Shown: piece after piece, positions 24,430 to 35,924 of the stretch
How the letters are laid out: every line of letters begins with the position of its first letter
Numbering within the stretch: the first letter of the stretch is position 1
Assembly (NCBI GenBank): GCA_905250885.1
Contig: CAJNOQ010000076.1
Coordinates: forward strand, 1 to 64,000
Length of the DNA stretch: 64,000 nt
Direction: 5' to 3'
DNA from: Didymodactylos carnosus
Taxonomy: Eukaryota > Rotifera > Eurotatoria > Philodinida > Philodinidae
Program-made: the position numbers and the translations under genes
The notes under the pieces: model-generated
The model's input: only the letters and a program-made list of their open reading frames with translations
What the model was told of the DNA's origin: nothing
Database searches by the model: none

Positions 24430-25290
24430 GTTTTTTCGTGAAAAAAAGCGTATTAAAATGGGTTTTGTCAGCGAGAACATCTTTGAACGCGTTGCCGACT
24501 GTGGAACGCAAAAAACGGAGCAGAATTTCTTGAACACGTTTTCTTCCGTTGTTGAATTCGGAACGGCAATAAATGCGTTTCTCTTGGTGGGTGAAGAAAC
24601 ACATGAAAAAGAACTTGAAAATAAAAATGAAAATAAACATGTGTTTATGTTCTACAATCAGAAATGGAAGGAAAACAACGAGAAGAAAAAAAATGCGCGT
24701 TTTGCTGTTCTTTTTCGCAAAGGCGTTTAAAAAACGCTTTTTTACGCAGGAAAATGCGCGGGAACGTTTTTCATACCGGGGAGCGAAGAAAACGCTGTTT
24801 CCCTTTAGCTCGAAATAGTAGCTCCAAGCAGAGACTGTCTACGTCAATTCGCATTCCTTGGAGCCAGGATTATTTGAAGCTAAAAGGAAACAACGGAAGA
24901 AAAACGAAAAACCATATCGAAACGCGTTATTTTGCATTTTATTTTATAAGAATTTTCGTGTCCTTTCTAAATGAAACATCGAAAATACCCAGATCCAAGC
25001 TCCCAGGCGGTAAACGACAGTACCCTTAAAATACGATGACATACGACAGTCGTATGCGTGGTGTGTTATGTGTATGTCAAATTACTATACTCATACTGTT
25101 TACTGTCGTATCCAACATTGTACACGATAGTTTACGGCAGTCGTCATCATGGACCTGAGTAAATACGTTTTTTTCTTTCGTTATCCTTGTTTCCTGATAG
25201 AAAGCGTTTATTTCTATTTTTTAGTCTTTTTTACAAAAAAATACAATTAAACGCGCTTGTTTGAATTCGAATTTTTGAACGCGTTCGGTG
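24430..25290. repeat. Cluster of AACGC/GCGTT motifs, probable decayed transposon
   Basis: Over about 860 bp there are a dozen or more copies of short words built on AACGC(G)TT in both orientations, for example near 24488, 24577, 24722, 24730, 24924, 25206, 25253 and 25277. Such CG-bearing words are rare elsewhere in the window. Clustered short motifs of this sort are typical of the subterminal transposase-binding regions of hAT and similar DNA transposons. I cannot find convincing terminal repeats. Overlapping open frames in this region (up to 121 residues) are Lys/Arg/Phe-rich by-products of the repeats. A smaller TA-flanked element is inserted at 24988-25159. Confidence 0.45.
24988..25159. 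mobile_element. Small TA-flanked inverted-repeat element nested in an older repeat
   Basis: The ends read CCCAGATCCAAG on the left and, in reverse complement, CTCAGGTCCATG on the right. TA lies outside both ends (24986-24987 and 25160-25161). Further in, both arms contain a GTAAAC-ACGACAGT-type stretch and the word CATACGACAG or its complement, so the whole 172 bp can fold back imperfectly. It lies inside the AACGC-motif cluster, so it probably inserted later. Confidence 0.5.
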
Positions 25291-27346
25291 TTCTCAAAAG
25301 TACCTAAAAATGCAGCAATGGGTTACGAGTAAATAGTCACGTTTGAATTGATCATTTATTGGTTTTTTTGCGTAATAAAAAATATTTGTATTAACACTTC
25401 CAATATTTGCAATAGTAGTTGAAGAAAAATTAACAACAGAAATATCGAAAGTTGGATTTCACTCAATTGCGTCAAGATAGGTTACCGATAAAGTTCAAGA
25501 GTGCTATGTTTCAAGAATCGGCTCAGATGACACTTAAGACAGAATATATATGATTTGCGCTTTTTCTTTTGTTTTCGGTCTCTGTGTACTATGCGACATC
25601 TGCTCACCTATATGAAGGAAATGATGGAAGGCACAAGTGCAATGTAAATGATACGACGTTATTGTACGATATTTTCTCGGTAGCTTATTTTGATGCAAAA
25701 ATTGTTCTAGATTATCCTTGAGGAAAAAAGCCATTTGATCGACTGAAGTTAAGCACAAGTTTTGTAGCATTGTTTCAGTGCGTCGTCTCTCTCCGCGTTT
25801 TTATCATTTGCATTTTTGCGAAGATTTTGTGGTAAACAAGTGAAGTCAAATTAGAACAGACTTTCGTGGCTAAGGCTAATTTTTTTTGAAAGTTTCAAAA
25901 ACTACATACAATGCAAACCTCTAGAGGACCGAATTTTGTGGACTTTATATGGATGCTGAAATGACGCCAGAAGCAAGTGATGCTAGATTATTTTGACTTG
26001 TTAGTCGCGTTTTATCCTAATATAAATCAGACCTTTAAGTTATGTTACATCACACCTGTCAGTTAATATTTCTCTGAGTCGACAGAACAACTGAAACAAA
26101 CAGAGGCTCATTGCTTTTCACTAGATCATTTTCTTCTTTTGAGCTAGTCTCTTGTTTCCAGTTAGTCTTAATTGTAACGCCTTCAAAAATATATGGATAA
26201 CATATTTAAGAACTGTATACGTATGAAGGTTTTTTATGTGTTTTAATCACTGACGTTTCCAAAAGCTGCAAAATAACTAATTGTCTTATGATATCTCAGT
26301 GTAAGAACTGCTTGTTCACTATTGCAAAATGTTGACAATGATTAAATGGTCTATCACCACTTCATTATTAGCGTATGATCTTATCTACATATGTCCTTCA
26401 CCTAAGCTTTGCGTGATAGCTGAACAAATAGGCATTCTGGAAAAAAAGTGGTTGGAATTCTTACATAAGCTCAGTTTATTCTTCGTTTATTATTAGATTC
26501 GACTTTTATTGATTTCGTAACTTTCGATAGTTTAACGCTAATAATTTTTCCGTTAATTCATTTCAGTTTTTCCGATCTTCGAAGGTCTTGAGCCTTTCTT
26601 TCTAGACATATTGCTTTGTCCGTCATTCATTCTCAGCTATCTTTGATCGCAGAAATTCTAGGAAAAGATAGTTCGGTCGTTCAACAACTGTAGATCAACA
26701 ATCTAAGTCATTTGTTTTTTAGGTGCTTTAATTCATCTGTGATGAGTCGGTAAACATAAGTATGTTTTCAAAAATTTGGCCGTTTTTTTCAGTGCCACAA
26801 ATAATCTTTGCTAGTTGTCATGCCTCAGTATATGGAGTATATACAGTTTATTCTGCGCTAGTCTAAATGTCCTAACTGATTATCGTCTATAAAATGGTTA
26901 ATAGTCACGCGACACTTAATAGCTTATACATTATAGCATGCACGACATGTTAAGTCACGCCTTGAAGCGATAATCAATCCCTATCCCCATCTATCACACT
27001 TCGTAGCATATTATGTATAGCGTAGTGAGGAAAAGAAAGCTATAAGTGGATGGAGATAAAAGATAGTTGATTTTACTTGTATTGTTCATAGAATTTTAAG
27101 GAAATGTCACTTTGTTGTGTTTGACGTGCACGTGAGTGTGAGGTACACTGAAAGAGTTTATTTAAATTGAAAAACTTAATATCTATCAACATCTGTATTT
27201 TCTAAAACATAGTACTTTGTTAATTTTCCTCTTTAAAAGATTACTCTGCTGAGTTAAATCTTAGTATACAATTATTGAACTTTAATATGATCCCATTTCT
27301 TCTTAGATTTGTCTATTTCAGAATCTCTATTAGCGTTCATTTTCTT
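25291..27346. other. Gene-free stretch upstream of DEK
   Basis: No supportable gene. A minus-strand frame at 25534-25770 (78 residues) has no known motif. The last 300 bp before 27347 would hold the promoter and 5' UTR of the DEK gene; no core promoter element is clear. Confidence 0.45.
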
Positions 27347-29841
27347 ATGACAATCGACGAGAATAACAAAGTTAATGGCAATGAAGTGCCTGAAGGAAAA
27401 GAAGTGAGAAATGTTTATTTTTTAAAAAATGTTTTTCATGGTTAATTTACCATTCATTTTAGGCACCAACAACAAAAGTCAACACACAAAATGATCAAGC
27501 AAAAGATGATACTTTGAAAACTTCCACTGAGACAAATTCTACTGCCACGGTATCTTCGTCTCCCAATAACAACAATACTGATCATATTGAGAATCGAAAG
27601 GAAGAAGAGACATTATTAAAAACCGTTTTGAACGAAACAGCAACAGCTGAACCAGAAACATCGGAAGAACCTGAAAAGAAGAATGGAAAAAATACAAAAT
27701 CAAACAGGAAAAGTTCGTCTAGTCCAAATAAGCGATCAAAATCATCTTCGCCTACAAAATCAAATACTGCATCGCAAGAGAAAGATGACTTGAATCAGAC
27801 AGAAGCGTCAAGCAATACTATTAAAGAAGAGGACGAAAATAAAGTTGATTCAGATTCAACACAACCAGCTGAAGTCGATACACGTGCGTATTTTTTGATT
27901 TACTCTTTTTATTGTATTTTATCTCTTGTTTTTCTTTTTAGCACTTTTTGAGCAACCAATTGTATTAGAAGGCAAAAGACGTCGAACAGCTACTATTCGA
28001 TTAGAAATGAACGAACTTACCCCCAAAAAAGAAATTCAAATACCAAAAGTAAAATTAGCAAGCTTTCTCTAATGACTATCTCATTCTTCACCCTTGTCTA
28101 CAGGGAAACGGCAAGCCACTAGGTGAAATTGAATATATTAATCATCAAATTACGAATACAAATGGCGAACAATTGGTTTCATTGCAATATATCTGTTTTG
28201 GACGAAAAGTGGTAAGATGAAATTAGTATTATAAAGATTATAATTGATGATTTTTTAGTGATGAATCTTTTCGTACAGATCTGTATTGAGTTCATCTAAA
28301 TTGCGTTCGTATTCAGCAACTAACCATTTGCTTTACTGCATAATCTCTCATTCATGATGTTTTCTTTTGATAGGTTCATGCCAATATGAAAAAAATACTT
28401 CGAACATTTGCTGGTTTTGATTTCAAAAAAGGAACTCCCGAATATGATCGAACACTGAGTAGATTATTGAAGTACTGTACACATTAGAGTAGAAGATTTC
28501 TTCTGATGATATTAATAATTTTATATTTTTTAGATATAAAAAGCCACAATTGAAAGTAATTCTTGATGTTCTTGGATTGCAACAAAGTGGTAGAAACGAA
28601 GAACAAGCCGAAAGAATATTGGATTTTCTTGTTGAACCATACGACGAAGGAAAACGTGTAGCAAAAAAAATGTCAAAGCAAAGTTTGTAATTACAAAATG
28701 TTTGATTGAATACGCTATTAAATGTTGCGCTTTTTTAAGGTTCTGCATCGAAGAAACGACGATCTACTGACAGCAGTTTAAAAGTTGCTAGTCGTAAACG
28801 TAATAATACAGCAACATCTCAAATTATGGATGAATCTGATGCAGATTCGAATGAGAAAGACAATCATACGGAAGACGATGACGGTGGTGATGAAATGGAA
28901 GAAGAAAAAAGTGACACGTACGAGCCAGGCAGAGGTTTGCTATTTTTTAATCATTAACGGGTTGTAGTTATTAGTTTTTTGTTTTTATATTTAGGTAAAA
29001 AGAAATCGTTGCCAAAAAAGAAAGCATCTTCGTCACGTGGTGCAAATACTGTGCCAAAAGATAAAGGTCAAAAACGTAAACGTGGCTGTATGTATACGAG
29101 GCTATGATTTGTTTTTTCAAATATCTCAAGTTTTTATTTGTTCTAGCACCATCGCCGGCAAAAAAGGATTTGAAAAAAATCAAAAGTGAACCAATCGAAG
29201 TAGACGAGAAAAAAGTGGCACGTATATCGAAAAACGATGACAAATTAACTCGCGTACTAGAACGCAGTGTTTTAATCGATATAAAACAGGAAAATGATAC
29301 AGCAGATGAAGCGAAAGGACCAAGTGTAAACAAATTATATATATCTTTGAAAAATTGTTTTTTACGACCTATTATTTATTCTAGGAAGATTCTCTTCGCT
29401 CAACTATTAAAAAGATTTTGAATGGAGTCGATTTATCTGGTGTTACAATGAAAAATGTTCTTAAAGACGTAAGAAACAAAACCATTTATGTGCAATTTTC
29501 AATATCTGACATATTTTCTATTATAGGTTTATTCACAATATCCCGAGTTTAATTTAACAGAACGAAAAGATTTTATAAAAAATATCGTTAAAGAAGTAAG
29601 TAACTTTCTTTTAAAAACATTTTTGTCTAGTTCAAACTTTTTCTGTTCTTGATCATCTCGTTGTCATGAGTGTCTAAAATACTTGCAGAACATCTATACA
29701 TTTCATTTTTTTGCATTGTTATTGCATAGTTGTTAACATTGTAGTTACTTTTGGCATGCTCGAAATGTTCTTTTAATGCCACTACTAAAATATACATGTA
29801 CATATAATTTTTTTCCATTCTAGATGATATCAAACACATAA
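27347..29841 (+). CDS. DEK: DEK chromatin protein
   Basis: There are twelve exons: 27347-27403, 27463-27883, 27942-28048, 28104-28211, 28374-28471, 28534-28682, 28740-28934, 28995-29087, 29147-29325, 29385-29468, 29527-29595 and 29824-29841. Frame is kept throughout, giving 525 residues (human DEK is 375). Residues 1-160 are an acidic and Ser-rich extension. Residues about 160-310 match the DEK core with its SAP-like DNA-binding fold: LEGKRRRT, then PLGEIEYINHQ, ILRTFAGFDFKKGTPEY and KVILDVLGLQQSGRNEEQ. Acidic and Lys-rich nuclear stretches follow. The last 55 residues are the DEK C-terminal domain (GVTMKNVLKDVYSQYP, NLTERKDFIKNIVKE). The family binds DNA and histones in the nucleus, favours supercoiled and cruciform DNA, and affects splicing and heterochromatin. 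The final exon encodes only MISNT, equivalent to the human ELIS end, after a 228-bp intron. Confidence 0.95.
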
Positions 29842-31197
29842 ATGGATAAAAAGATTTATTATGAAAAAACATCGCACATACATTCTCGACTATTTTTGTG
29901 TCTTTTAAAAGTGATCTAAAATCTTGTTTTTTCTTTTCTTTTCAATGAGTGTGTCCATTTTGGCCGAAATGTTTGTATATATGATTTGTTAGCTACGATT
30001 TTTGTGTAGTCTCTCTTATCCGGACGTCAAAAAGCTTTGAATCTACCGTTGAATAAGTTGTGTTTAAACAATTAGATTATGGTTTTTCTGTTTTGTTACC
30101 AAACTTTGATTGTCCTTTTTTTTCTGATGTACAGATGTTGTTGTTATTATATATTTGTGTTATTTTTTTTCTTCTAATTCTGTTCTTTTCTTTTTCTCAT
30201 TATATACATACCATAACAAACGAATTTTGTACGGACATATGAGCCGAACGTCTCACAGTAGTTTTTTTTTAAAAAAATTGGGAAACCTTGCCTTCTATTT
30301 TGTTTTTAAGTCATTTTTGTTGTTGTCACCTTTTCTTGTTCGATCACGTTGTATTCTGGACAGTATTATTTAGTGATGGAAATACAAAAGAGAGAGGAAC
30401 AGATGGCTATATTAAATGTAGTCAGGCAGGAATGTTCTATATGCTCAAAAAAAGTGCTACTCTCGGTTATTTATTAAGCAACTTTGAATGAAAAGTAACG
30501 GAGTTCCGTTTTTCCAGCATTTTGAAGGTAAAGGCTCTGAGACGTTTCCTCTTAAAGGAAATAAATTTGATAATCTTTTGTTAAAATAGAGTTTTTAAAA
30601 GAGTCTTTGGAAAATCTGTTCGTGATTTAGAGATCTATAGAATATATTGGACTTTTCTCGTGTACTCTATAGAGTACGCGGAGTGTCATGCCAATGTTTG
30701 TTACTAAAAAGTTTATATCTCCTTCTAATCGCTCTAATAGACTATAAAATTTCAGAACACGATCGTAGCAGTAACTTGTAAGAACAGAAAATAGAAAAAA
30801 ACATGAAACTGGATTCAACACCAAAAAGGCTTTTCAGATTTATATGCCAAAATACAGCCTATGGAAACGGTTTCTTTGCATATTTTTACATTGTCATCAT
30901 GTAGATTAACTTCCATTAGATATATCCTAAAATTCTCATGATATGAAAGTGATTCTAAATTGTATGGATTATTTACTTTCCAACTTGTCAGTCTGTTTCT
31001 AACCGGTGGATTAGAATTAGTTGATTGAATATGTCGTAAGATATAAACAGTCGCTGGTAACCCTAACATTAGTTATTATTGATGTGAAAGCGACTTTTTT
31101 ATAACATAAGATGCGCTTCTTTTTCCATCTTAATTTTGTATTCTTCTGGCCCAATTTTGTATGCTCTAATAGATATTGAAAAGATTATTTTCTTTAG
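29842..31197. other. Intergenic stretch between DEK and the RNF144-like gene
   Basis: No gene is seen. It should contain the DEK 3' UTR and the promoter and 5' UTR of the next gene. A short perfect palindrome TACTCTATAGAGTA lies near 30661-30674. The bases just before the next start codon (TTTTCTTTAG) look like a 3' splice site, so a non-coding first exon upstream is possible. Confidence 0.45.
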
Positions 31198-32779
31198 ATG
31201 GGATATTCAGAAGAAGTTGAGCAATTATGCGACTCAAAAAATGATTTACAAAATTTATTGTCACCGATATGCCAGTGTCCAATTTGTTTTCATGATATTT
31301 TTGATGAGAAAGAAGTATATAGAGTTAAAATGTGCAATTGCATGTTTTGTAGAGTAGTAAGTATATGAAAAAAGCCTTTTTATGTTTAAGAAAACGATAT
31401 ATATGTCGTCTTTGTTTTAGTGTGTTATTCAATATTGCACAAATCAATTAGAAACAAAGTAAATAAATGATTTTTTTACTTGTCATTGTCATCTTCACAT
31501 TTTAATTTTCAAATTTTAATTTTTCTTTTTTATTTAAAGTTTAGTACCTATTTCTTGTCCAGGTGCAAAATGTAATGGACTTTTTCTAATCACGGAGGTA
31601 AATACCACGTTCTCAAAATGACATAAGCTCCGATAAGTTCTATTCTCATTCATTCAGTTAGAACAAGTATTAAGTGTGAAGCAAATTCAACTGTACGAAA
31701 AACTAATTCTGAATAATGGTAAATATATAAACAATTTGACATATTATTTTGAAAATTTTTCATTCCTTCTTGGTTTTTTACTTTTTGCAGAGGTTGCATT
31801 AGATCCAAAAAGATTATTTTGTCCAGTAATCAATTGTGGCCAAATATGCACTATTCCAGACGACATTGATATCACAACAGAAGCTCCTATTACATGTACA
31901 CAAGTAAGAATACATAAAATTAATTTATCAATGAGCTTTTGTTCCTAATAATTAATTTTAATGTATTATTGGTGCTTTAATGAATAGATAACATTAATTC
32001 TAAATCTTTTTTAGTGCAAGTTTACCTTTTGTATTAAATGTCATGAAATTTGGCATCAAGGTCTTCCATGTCTAGATGGAGGGTATGTTTCATTTTATAT
32101 TTCTTACTTTATAATCTGAGTAAAATCTGTAGTTCTCTTATACATTAGAATTCCATTTGAATCCGATCCAGAAGCAAGCATCAAACGTTGTCCAAGGTAA
32201 TCGAAAGTTTTTTAATTACTTGCTCGTCCTATATAATAAGTTTTTTTCAGATGTCAACTTCCTATTGAACGTTTAGTCGGTTGTGCACAAATGCTATGTC
32301 GTAGATGCAAGCACATCTTCTGCTGGTATTGTTTAAAGTCTCTTGATGTAAGTGAAAATTATATCGTAATAGAAAAAGATGAGTTTATGTTTGTTTTTAT
32401 TTAGAATGATTTTTTCTTACTACATTACGAACGTGGTTCATGTCGAAATCGTCTTGGTCACACTCGAATATCTCTTTTTCTTCATAGAATAACAATTGTT
32501 GGAATTTTTGCTGGTCTCAGTGTTTTACTATTAATTGCTACGCCATTTTTAATATTAGCTGCACCTTGCATTATGTGCTGTCGATGCAAAGAGGCTAAAA
32601 ATCCATTGACTAACTACAAAAATTGGAGAAAACGTTTTCGTACAGGAAATGATTCTTACACTTTAGATGAATTAACAACATTAGAAATAGAACAGCCAAT
32701 GTCCATATCAAAACCAGAAATAGTGACATTAACTCCTCAAATTCACATCAATATAAACAGTGATCATCTTCAAATCTAG
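31198..32779 (+). CDS. RNF144: RNF144-like RBR E3 ubiquitin ligase, C-terminally membrane-anchored
   Basis: There are nine exons: 31198-31356, 31421-31458, 31540-31597, 31658-31718, 31791-31903, 32015-32082, 32149-32196, 32251-32347 and 32405-32779, giving 338 residues. The order RING1 (CPIC ... CNCMFCRVC, about 30-75), in-between-RING ([11 protein letters not shown] ... [14 protein letters not shown], about 110-165) and RING2 ([28 protein letters not shown], about 180-212) is that of RBR ligases. In these, RING1 binds the E2 and a RING2 cysteine carries ubiquitin as a thioester; Cys193 in VGCAQML is the expected catalytic residue. The following [17 protein letters not shown] block and a membrane segment at about 243-271 match human RNF144A/B closely. 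The tail of about 60 residues is family-variable. The start codon sits right after a splice-acceptor-like sequence, so an upstream non-coding exon is possible. It ends 0.9 kb from the convergent ACBP gene. Confidence 0.94.
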
Positions 32780-33693
32780 TAAGAATTATTCTAGATGTTG
32801 TTTGTCTGTTGAAGGTGTATCTCGAATTTTTTTAAAAAATGTAAAAGAAATATTAAAACTGAGTCAATTTTTTCTAATCTGTAATTATTTTTTCTGTATA
32901 TTTTTATTTTTCAATTTTTGTGTGTGTAGTCTGTTTTTAATTTGTAACCGATTTGTACATGTGATTATAAACTGTGAATATTGCATACCTTGAGAAAAGT
33001 AAGTTCAAAACAGTAACATAGAATTAGAGAACGTTTTTTTTCGTTACTAGTCTTATTTTTTCGTAATCTGTTAGTTTTATTAGTGGCGTAACTGTCATTA
33101 TTTTTATCATTTTTTGGCTTTTTTAGTTCTCACATGATGAGTTTTATCTGTTTGTGTTGAAACGTTTTGTTTGTCTATATAATACAGTTAGTAAGATCGT
33201 GTGAGAATGACAATTGTCATACAACGAAAAAAAAACATCGTCTATGTCAAATTATAAAATATTTATAACTGACTAGTAATCCTTACCGGTGAAGATGTAA
33301 TGTTATAGCAATTATATGAAAAGCAATCTTTATATGTTACCTTTATTAACAGCATTATTGAGCCAGTTTGCATTCAGATCCTTTGTGGCATATACTCTTT
33401 TTTACCGTTGGACTATTAATCATTGTAGCTAGAAAGTTAAAAGACTTCATTTGCAATAAAAATAAGTAGTCTCCTAGAAATATATTCATGGTTTTAGTTC
33501 TTATCACTTGTATCTCATCACTTCTCACATGGTACTCACTATTTCTTAGTTTGTAAATGGTTTTATTTGATGAAAAGAACCACTGGAAGTACAAAAATGG
33601 ATACAAATGATACTATGAAATGTTTTCAGAATTATCTGCTTGAGTGAATGATAGCGCTTTAAAAAACTGTTAACAATAATTTTTTATTTTTCA
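32780..33693. other. Intergenic region between two convergent genes
   Basis: This holds the 3' ends of the RNF144-like gene (plus) and the ACBP gene (minus). Open frames here, including one at 33355-33606 on the minus strand, have no recognisable features. Confidence 0.5.
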
Positions 33694-33945
33694 CTATTTT
33701 GCTTGTAATTTTTTAACTAATTCAATATAATTCTGTTCAGCTTCTTGTTTACTCATTCCTTTATTTTTGTTCCATGCATCCCATTTCGCTTTTCCTTCAA
33801 AATCAAATGCACCTGGTTTTGATGTGTTAACATCTCCGACATTTACTTGTTTAAACCATCCATATAATTGTAATTTTTCCTCATTGCTTGGCGCTTTTGA
33901 CAATTTCTTCACATCTTCAGCTGCTTTATTGAATTCTGCTGACAT
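33694..33945 (-). CDS. ACBP: Acyl-CoA-binding protein (diazepam-binding inhibitor family)
   Basis: This is an intronless frame of 83 residues, close to the 86-87 of animal ACBP and complete at both ends. It shows the four-helix ACBP pattern: FNKAAEDVKKL in helix 1, LQLYGWFKQVNVGDVNT around helix 2 with the ligand-binding Tyr, then KPGAFDFEGKAKWDAWNKNKG, the family signature with its conserved Lys and Trp, and AEQNYIELVKKL in helix 4 with the conserved Tyr. ACBP is a cytosolic carrier that binds medium- and long-chain acyl-CoA esters with high affinity and supplies them to lipid synthesis and beta-oxidation. The YKQAT(V/I)GD stretch of vertebrates reads WFKQVNVGD here. Start chosen as the only Met before the first helix. 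It lies convergent to the RNF144-like gene. Confidence 0.96.
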   Translation of the reverse strand: MSAEFNKAAEDVKKLSKAPSNEEKLQLYGWFKQVNVGDVNTSKPGAFDFEGKAKWDAWNKNKGMSKQEAEQNYIELVKKLQAK

Positions 33946-34962
33946 ATTGTTAATTTTACTAATTACAATTATTTATAATCTGTAACAAATACAAAAAAAA
34001 GACAAACAACATTGTTCGCCGACGAATATGTATGAGATAACAATGCATCTATTAAAAAGAGAAAGTTCAGAATAGCTAGTTTTCATAATTACTATATGAC
34101 CGTAATTTCAAGCTGTATTAATAAGAGTTCGTCTCCTACTGACAAACACACAACATGCATCTACTCTTTGGTCTGATATAAAAAGCACAGATAAGTTTAC
34201 CCGTTCCTTATCAATTTTCTTCACTTCAAACAATATTTTTAGTAAAAGAATACATAGAAATTTAATTTGTCTTGCAAAACATTGTTATCTCACCTAAGTA
34301 ACAGGCTGTAAAACAAAAAAACGTTAATTATAAAAAACAAAGTGACATAGCACAGAATCGAAAAAGAATAAACAAGCGACTTTGAGACACGAGTGCTACT
34401 GAATCCGACTGCTGGTATCAACACTATTAGAATGGAATATTTTACGGTGTTCTTTGGTTTAACAAGGAAGTATTGTAAATTTTCGCCAAGTTCATATTAT
34501 CGGTACTACTCGACATCAGTGCCAGTTCGGTACTTGTTGGCACTGGATAGCGCCAGTGGTCAAGCCACTGCCAGTGTAACATGGCATGCCGTGCGCAACG
34601 ACACTGGCAGGGTGAACCTTTTTTCCAGTCCTACACTGGAATTCTTTTTTTTAGGGTACAACGCTTATAGGCTGCCTCAAGGCGCCTAGGAACAGTCGGG
34701 TCAAGATAACGATTTATATCAGGTTGTTTAAAAAACGAAGCAAACAGCTTCAATTTAAAAGCTATTAATGTATTAGCTGCTCCTTATATCTGAAGAAAGG
34801 TGTTTGAGCTTACCAATATGCTTGGTCCAGAACATATCATATAAGCCTAGGTAGGTGTACATGCTCAAGGACGTCCTGAATAGGTTTGTTATTTAAGAAT
34901 AAAGAGAGCACAGTAACATTTTGAAATCGCCGAGATCTACTGAACAGCAATGATTTACATTT
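33946..34962. other. Intergenic stretch with a CACTGGCAG motif cluster
   Basis: The part next to 33945 would hold the ACBP promoter and 5' UTR. From about 34510 to 34645 there are six or so copies of CAGTGCCAG / CACTGGCAG-like words in both orientations, more GC-rich than the surroundings. This is probably the relic of a small DNA transposon. The 98-residue frame over it has no motif. Confidence 0.45.
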
Positions 34963-35480
34963 TCAAATATTAAAGCTGAATAACCAAGTATCAACCCAAG
35001 AAGCAAGACGAACTAGATCACAACTTAACGAAACACTCGATGCTAGCAGATTGGCATCGTGCCTGAACATAGACGTGTCATCCGCAAACAATTTACAGAT
35101 GTTATCAGAAATATCATTAATAAAAATAAGAAACATTAATGCGCCTAACAATGAGCCTTGAGGTACATCTATATTAATAGATCTGATACCAGAATCTGGT
35201 ATCAGATCTGGTATCAGAATGAGGTCACAGTGCCAAGCACTATCATATGCTTTGCTTATATTCAGGAAAACACCTCTGACAGAGCCCCATTCATCTAATC
35301 CTTTATCTATATGGTACGCAATTTCATGGAATTGATAAATAGTGCTATCTCTGGACCTAATACCAGACTGTTTAATACTCACCAGATTTTTTGAAACAAG
35401 CGTTCAAAAACACTTATAAGCGTTAAGAAATTTTAGAAGTTGAAGATAAAGGAGTAATTGGCCGATAATTCTCATGTTTA
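34963..35480 (-). pseudogene. LINE-type (non-LTR) reverse transcriptase fragment
   Basis: On the minus strand, about 140 residues show the core reverse transcriptase motifs in order. VFLNISKAYDSAW corresponds to the first catalytic Asp region. VPQGSLLGALMFLIFINDI corresponds to the QGS-LGP-LF block. KLFADDTSMF is the catalytic box, with FADD in place of YADD. The upstream IRSRDSTIYQ and HEIAYHID stretch is also typical of Jockey/I-like non-LTR elements. Only about 15-20 residues lie between the first and second motifs where 45-50 are usual, so an internal piece is missing. At that junction (35183-35217) are two direct copies and one inverted copy of ATCTGGTATCAG. No endonuclease domain, poly-A tail or target duplication is found, so this is a dead fragment. 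Confidence 0.85.
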
Positions 35481-35924
35481 TATGTTCGATAGTTAAATAA
35501 TGATTTTAGACCAGTGGAACCATTGTTTAGAAGGCATTTCTCAATCTTACTTAATTGTCCTCAACTGTTGCGTTCATGCTGTTTGGGTCTCTTTATAACA
35601 TTTGAAAATAGATATACACTAGTGAAAATAGTGATATTAGTAAACAGAACCCCATATGATGTTGTATACAATTTCTTTACCAATTAAAATAGTATAACAC
35701 AAACTATTGATTCACATGTATTTTTAAATGAAATAGATGTTCTTCCTGAGTAAAGCCACTTCATTGAGTGATATGAATACAATTTTTATTTTACATTTAA
35801 CTGAAATAGTAAAACGTTGTTGTCAAACATTAAGAAAGAAAATCTTCACCAAAATTGAAATAAAAAAACTTTCTTCACAAAAACGGTCAGACGATTTTTT
35901 CAATTATGTAACTAATAGAAAATA
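35481..35924. other. Short stretch between LINE fragment and helical-repeat gene
   Basis: No gene is seen. It would hold the 3' UTR of the minus-strand gene that ends at 35925. The plus-strand open frame at 35737-35955 overlaps that gene's last exon and is a shadow. Confidence 0.5.

Noticed and set aside
24428-25029. Three overlapping plus-strand frames of 81-121 residues
   Set aside because: They overlap in different frames, are Lys/Arg/Phe-rich and coincide with the AACGC motif cluster; best explained as repeat by-products.
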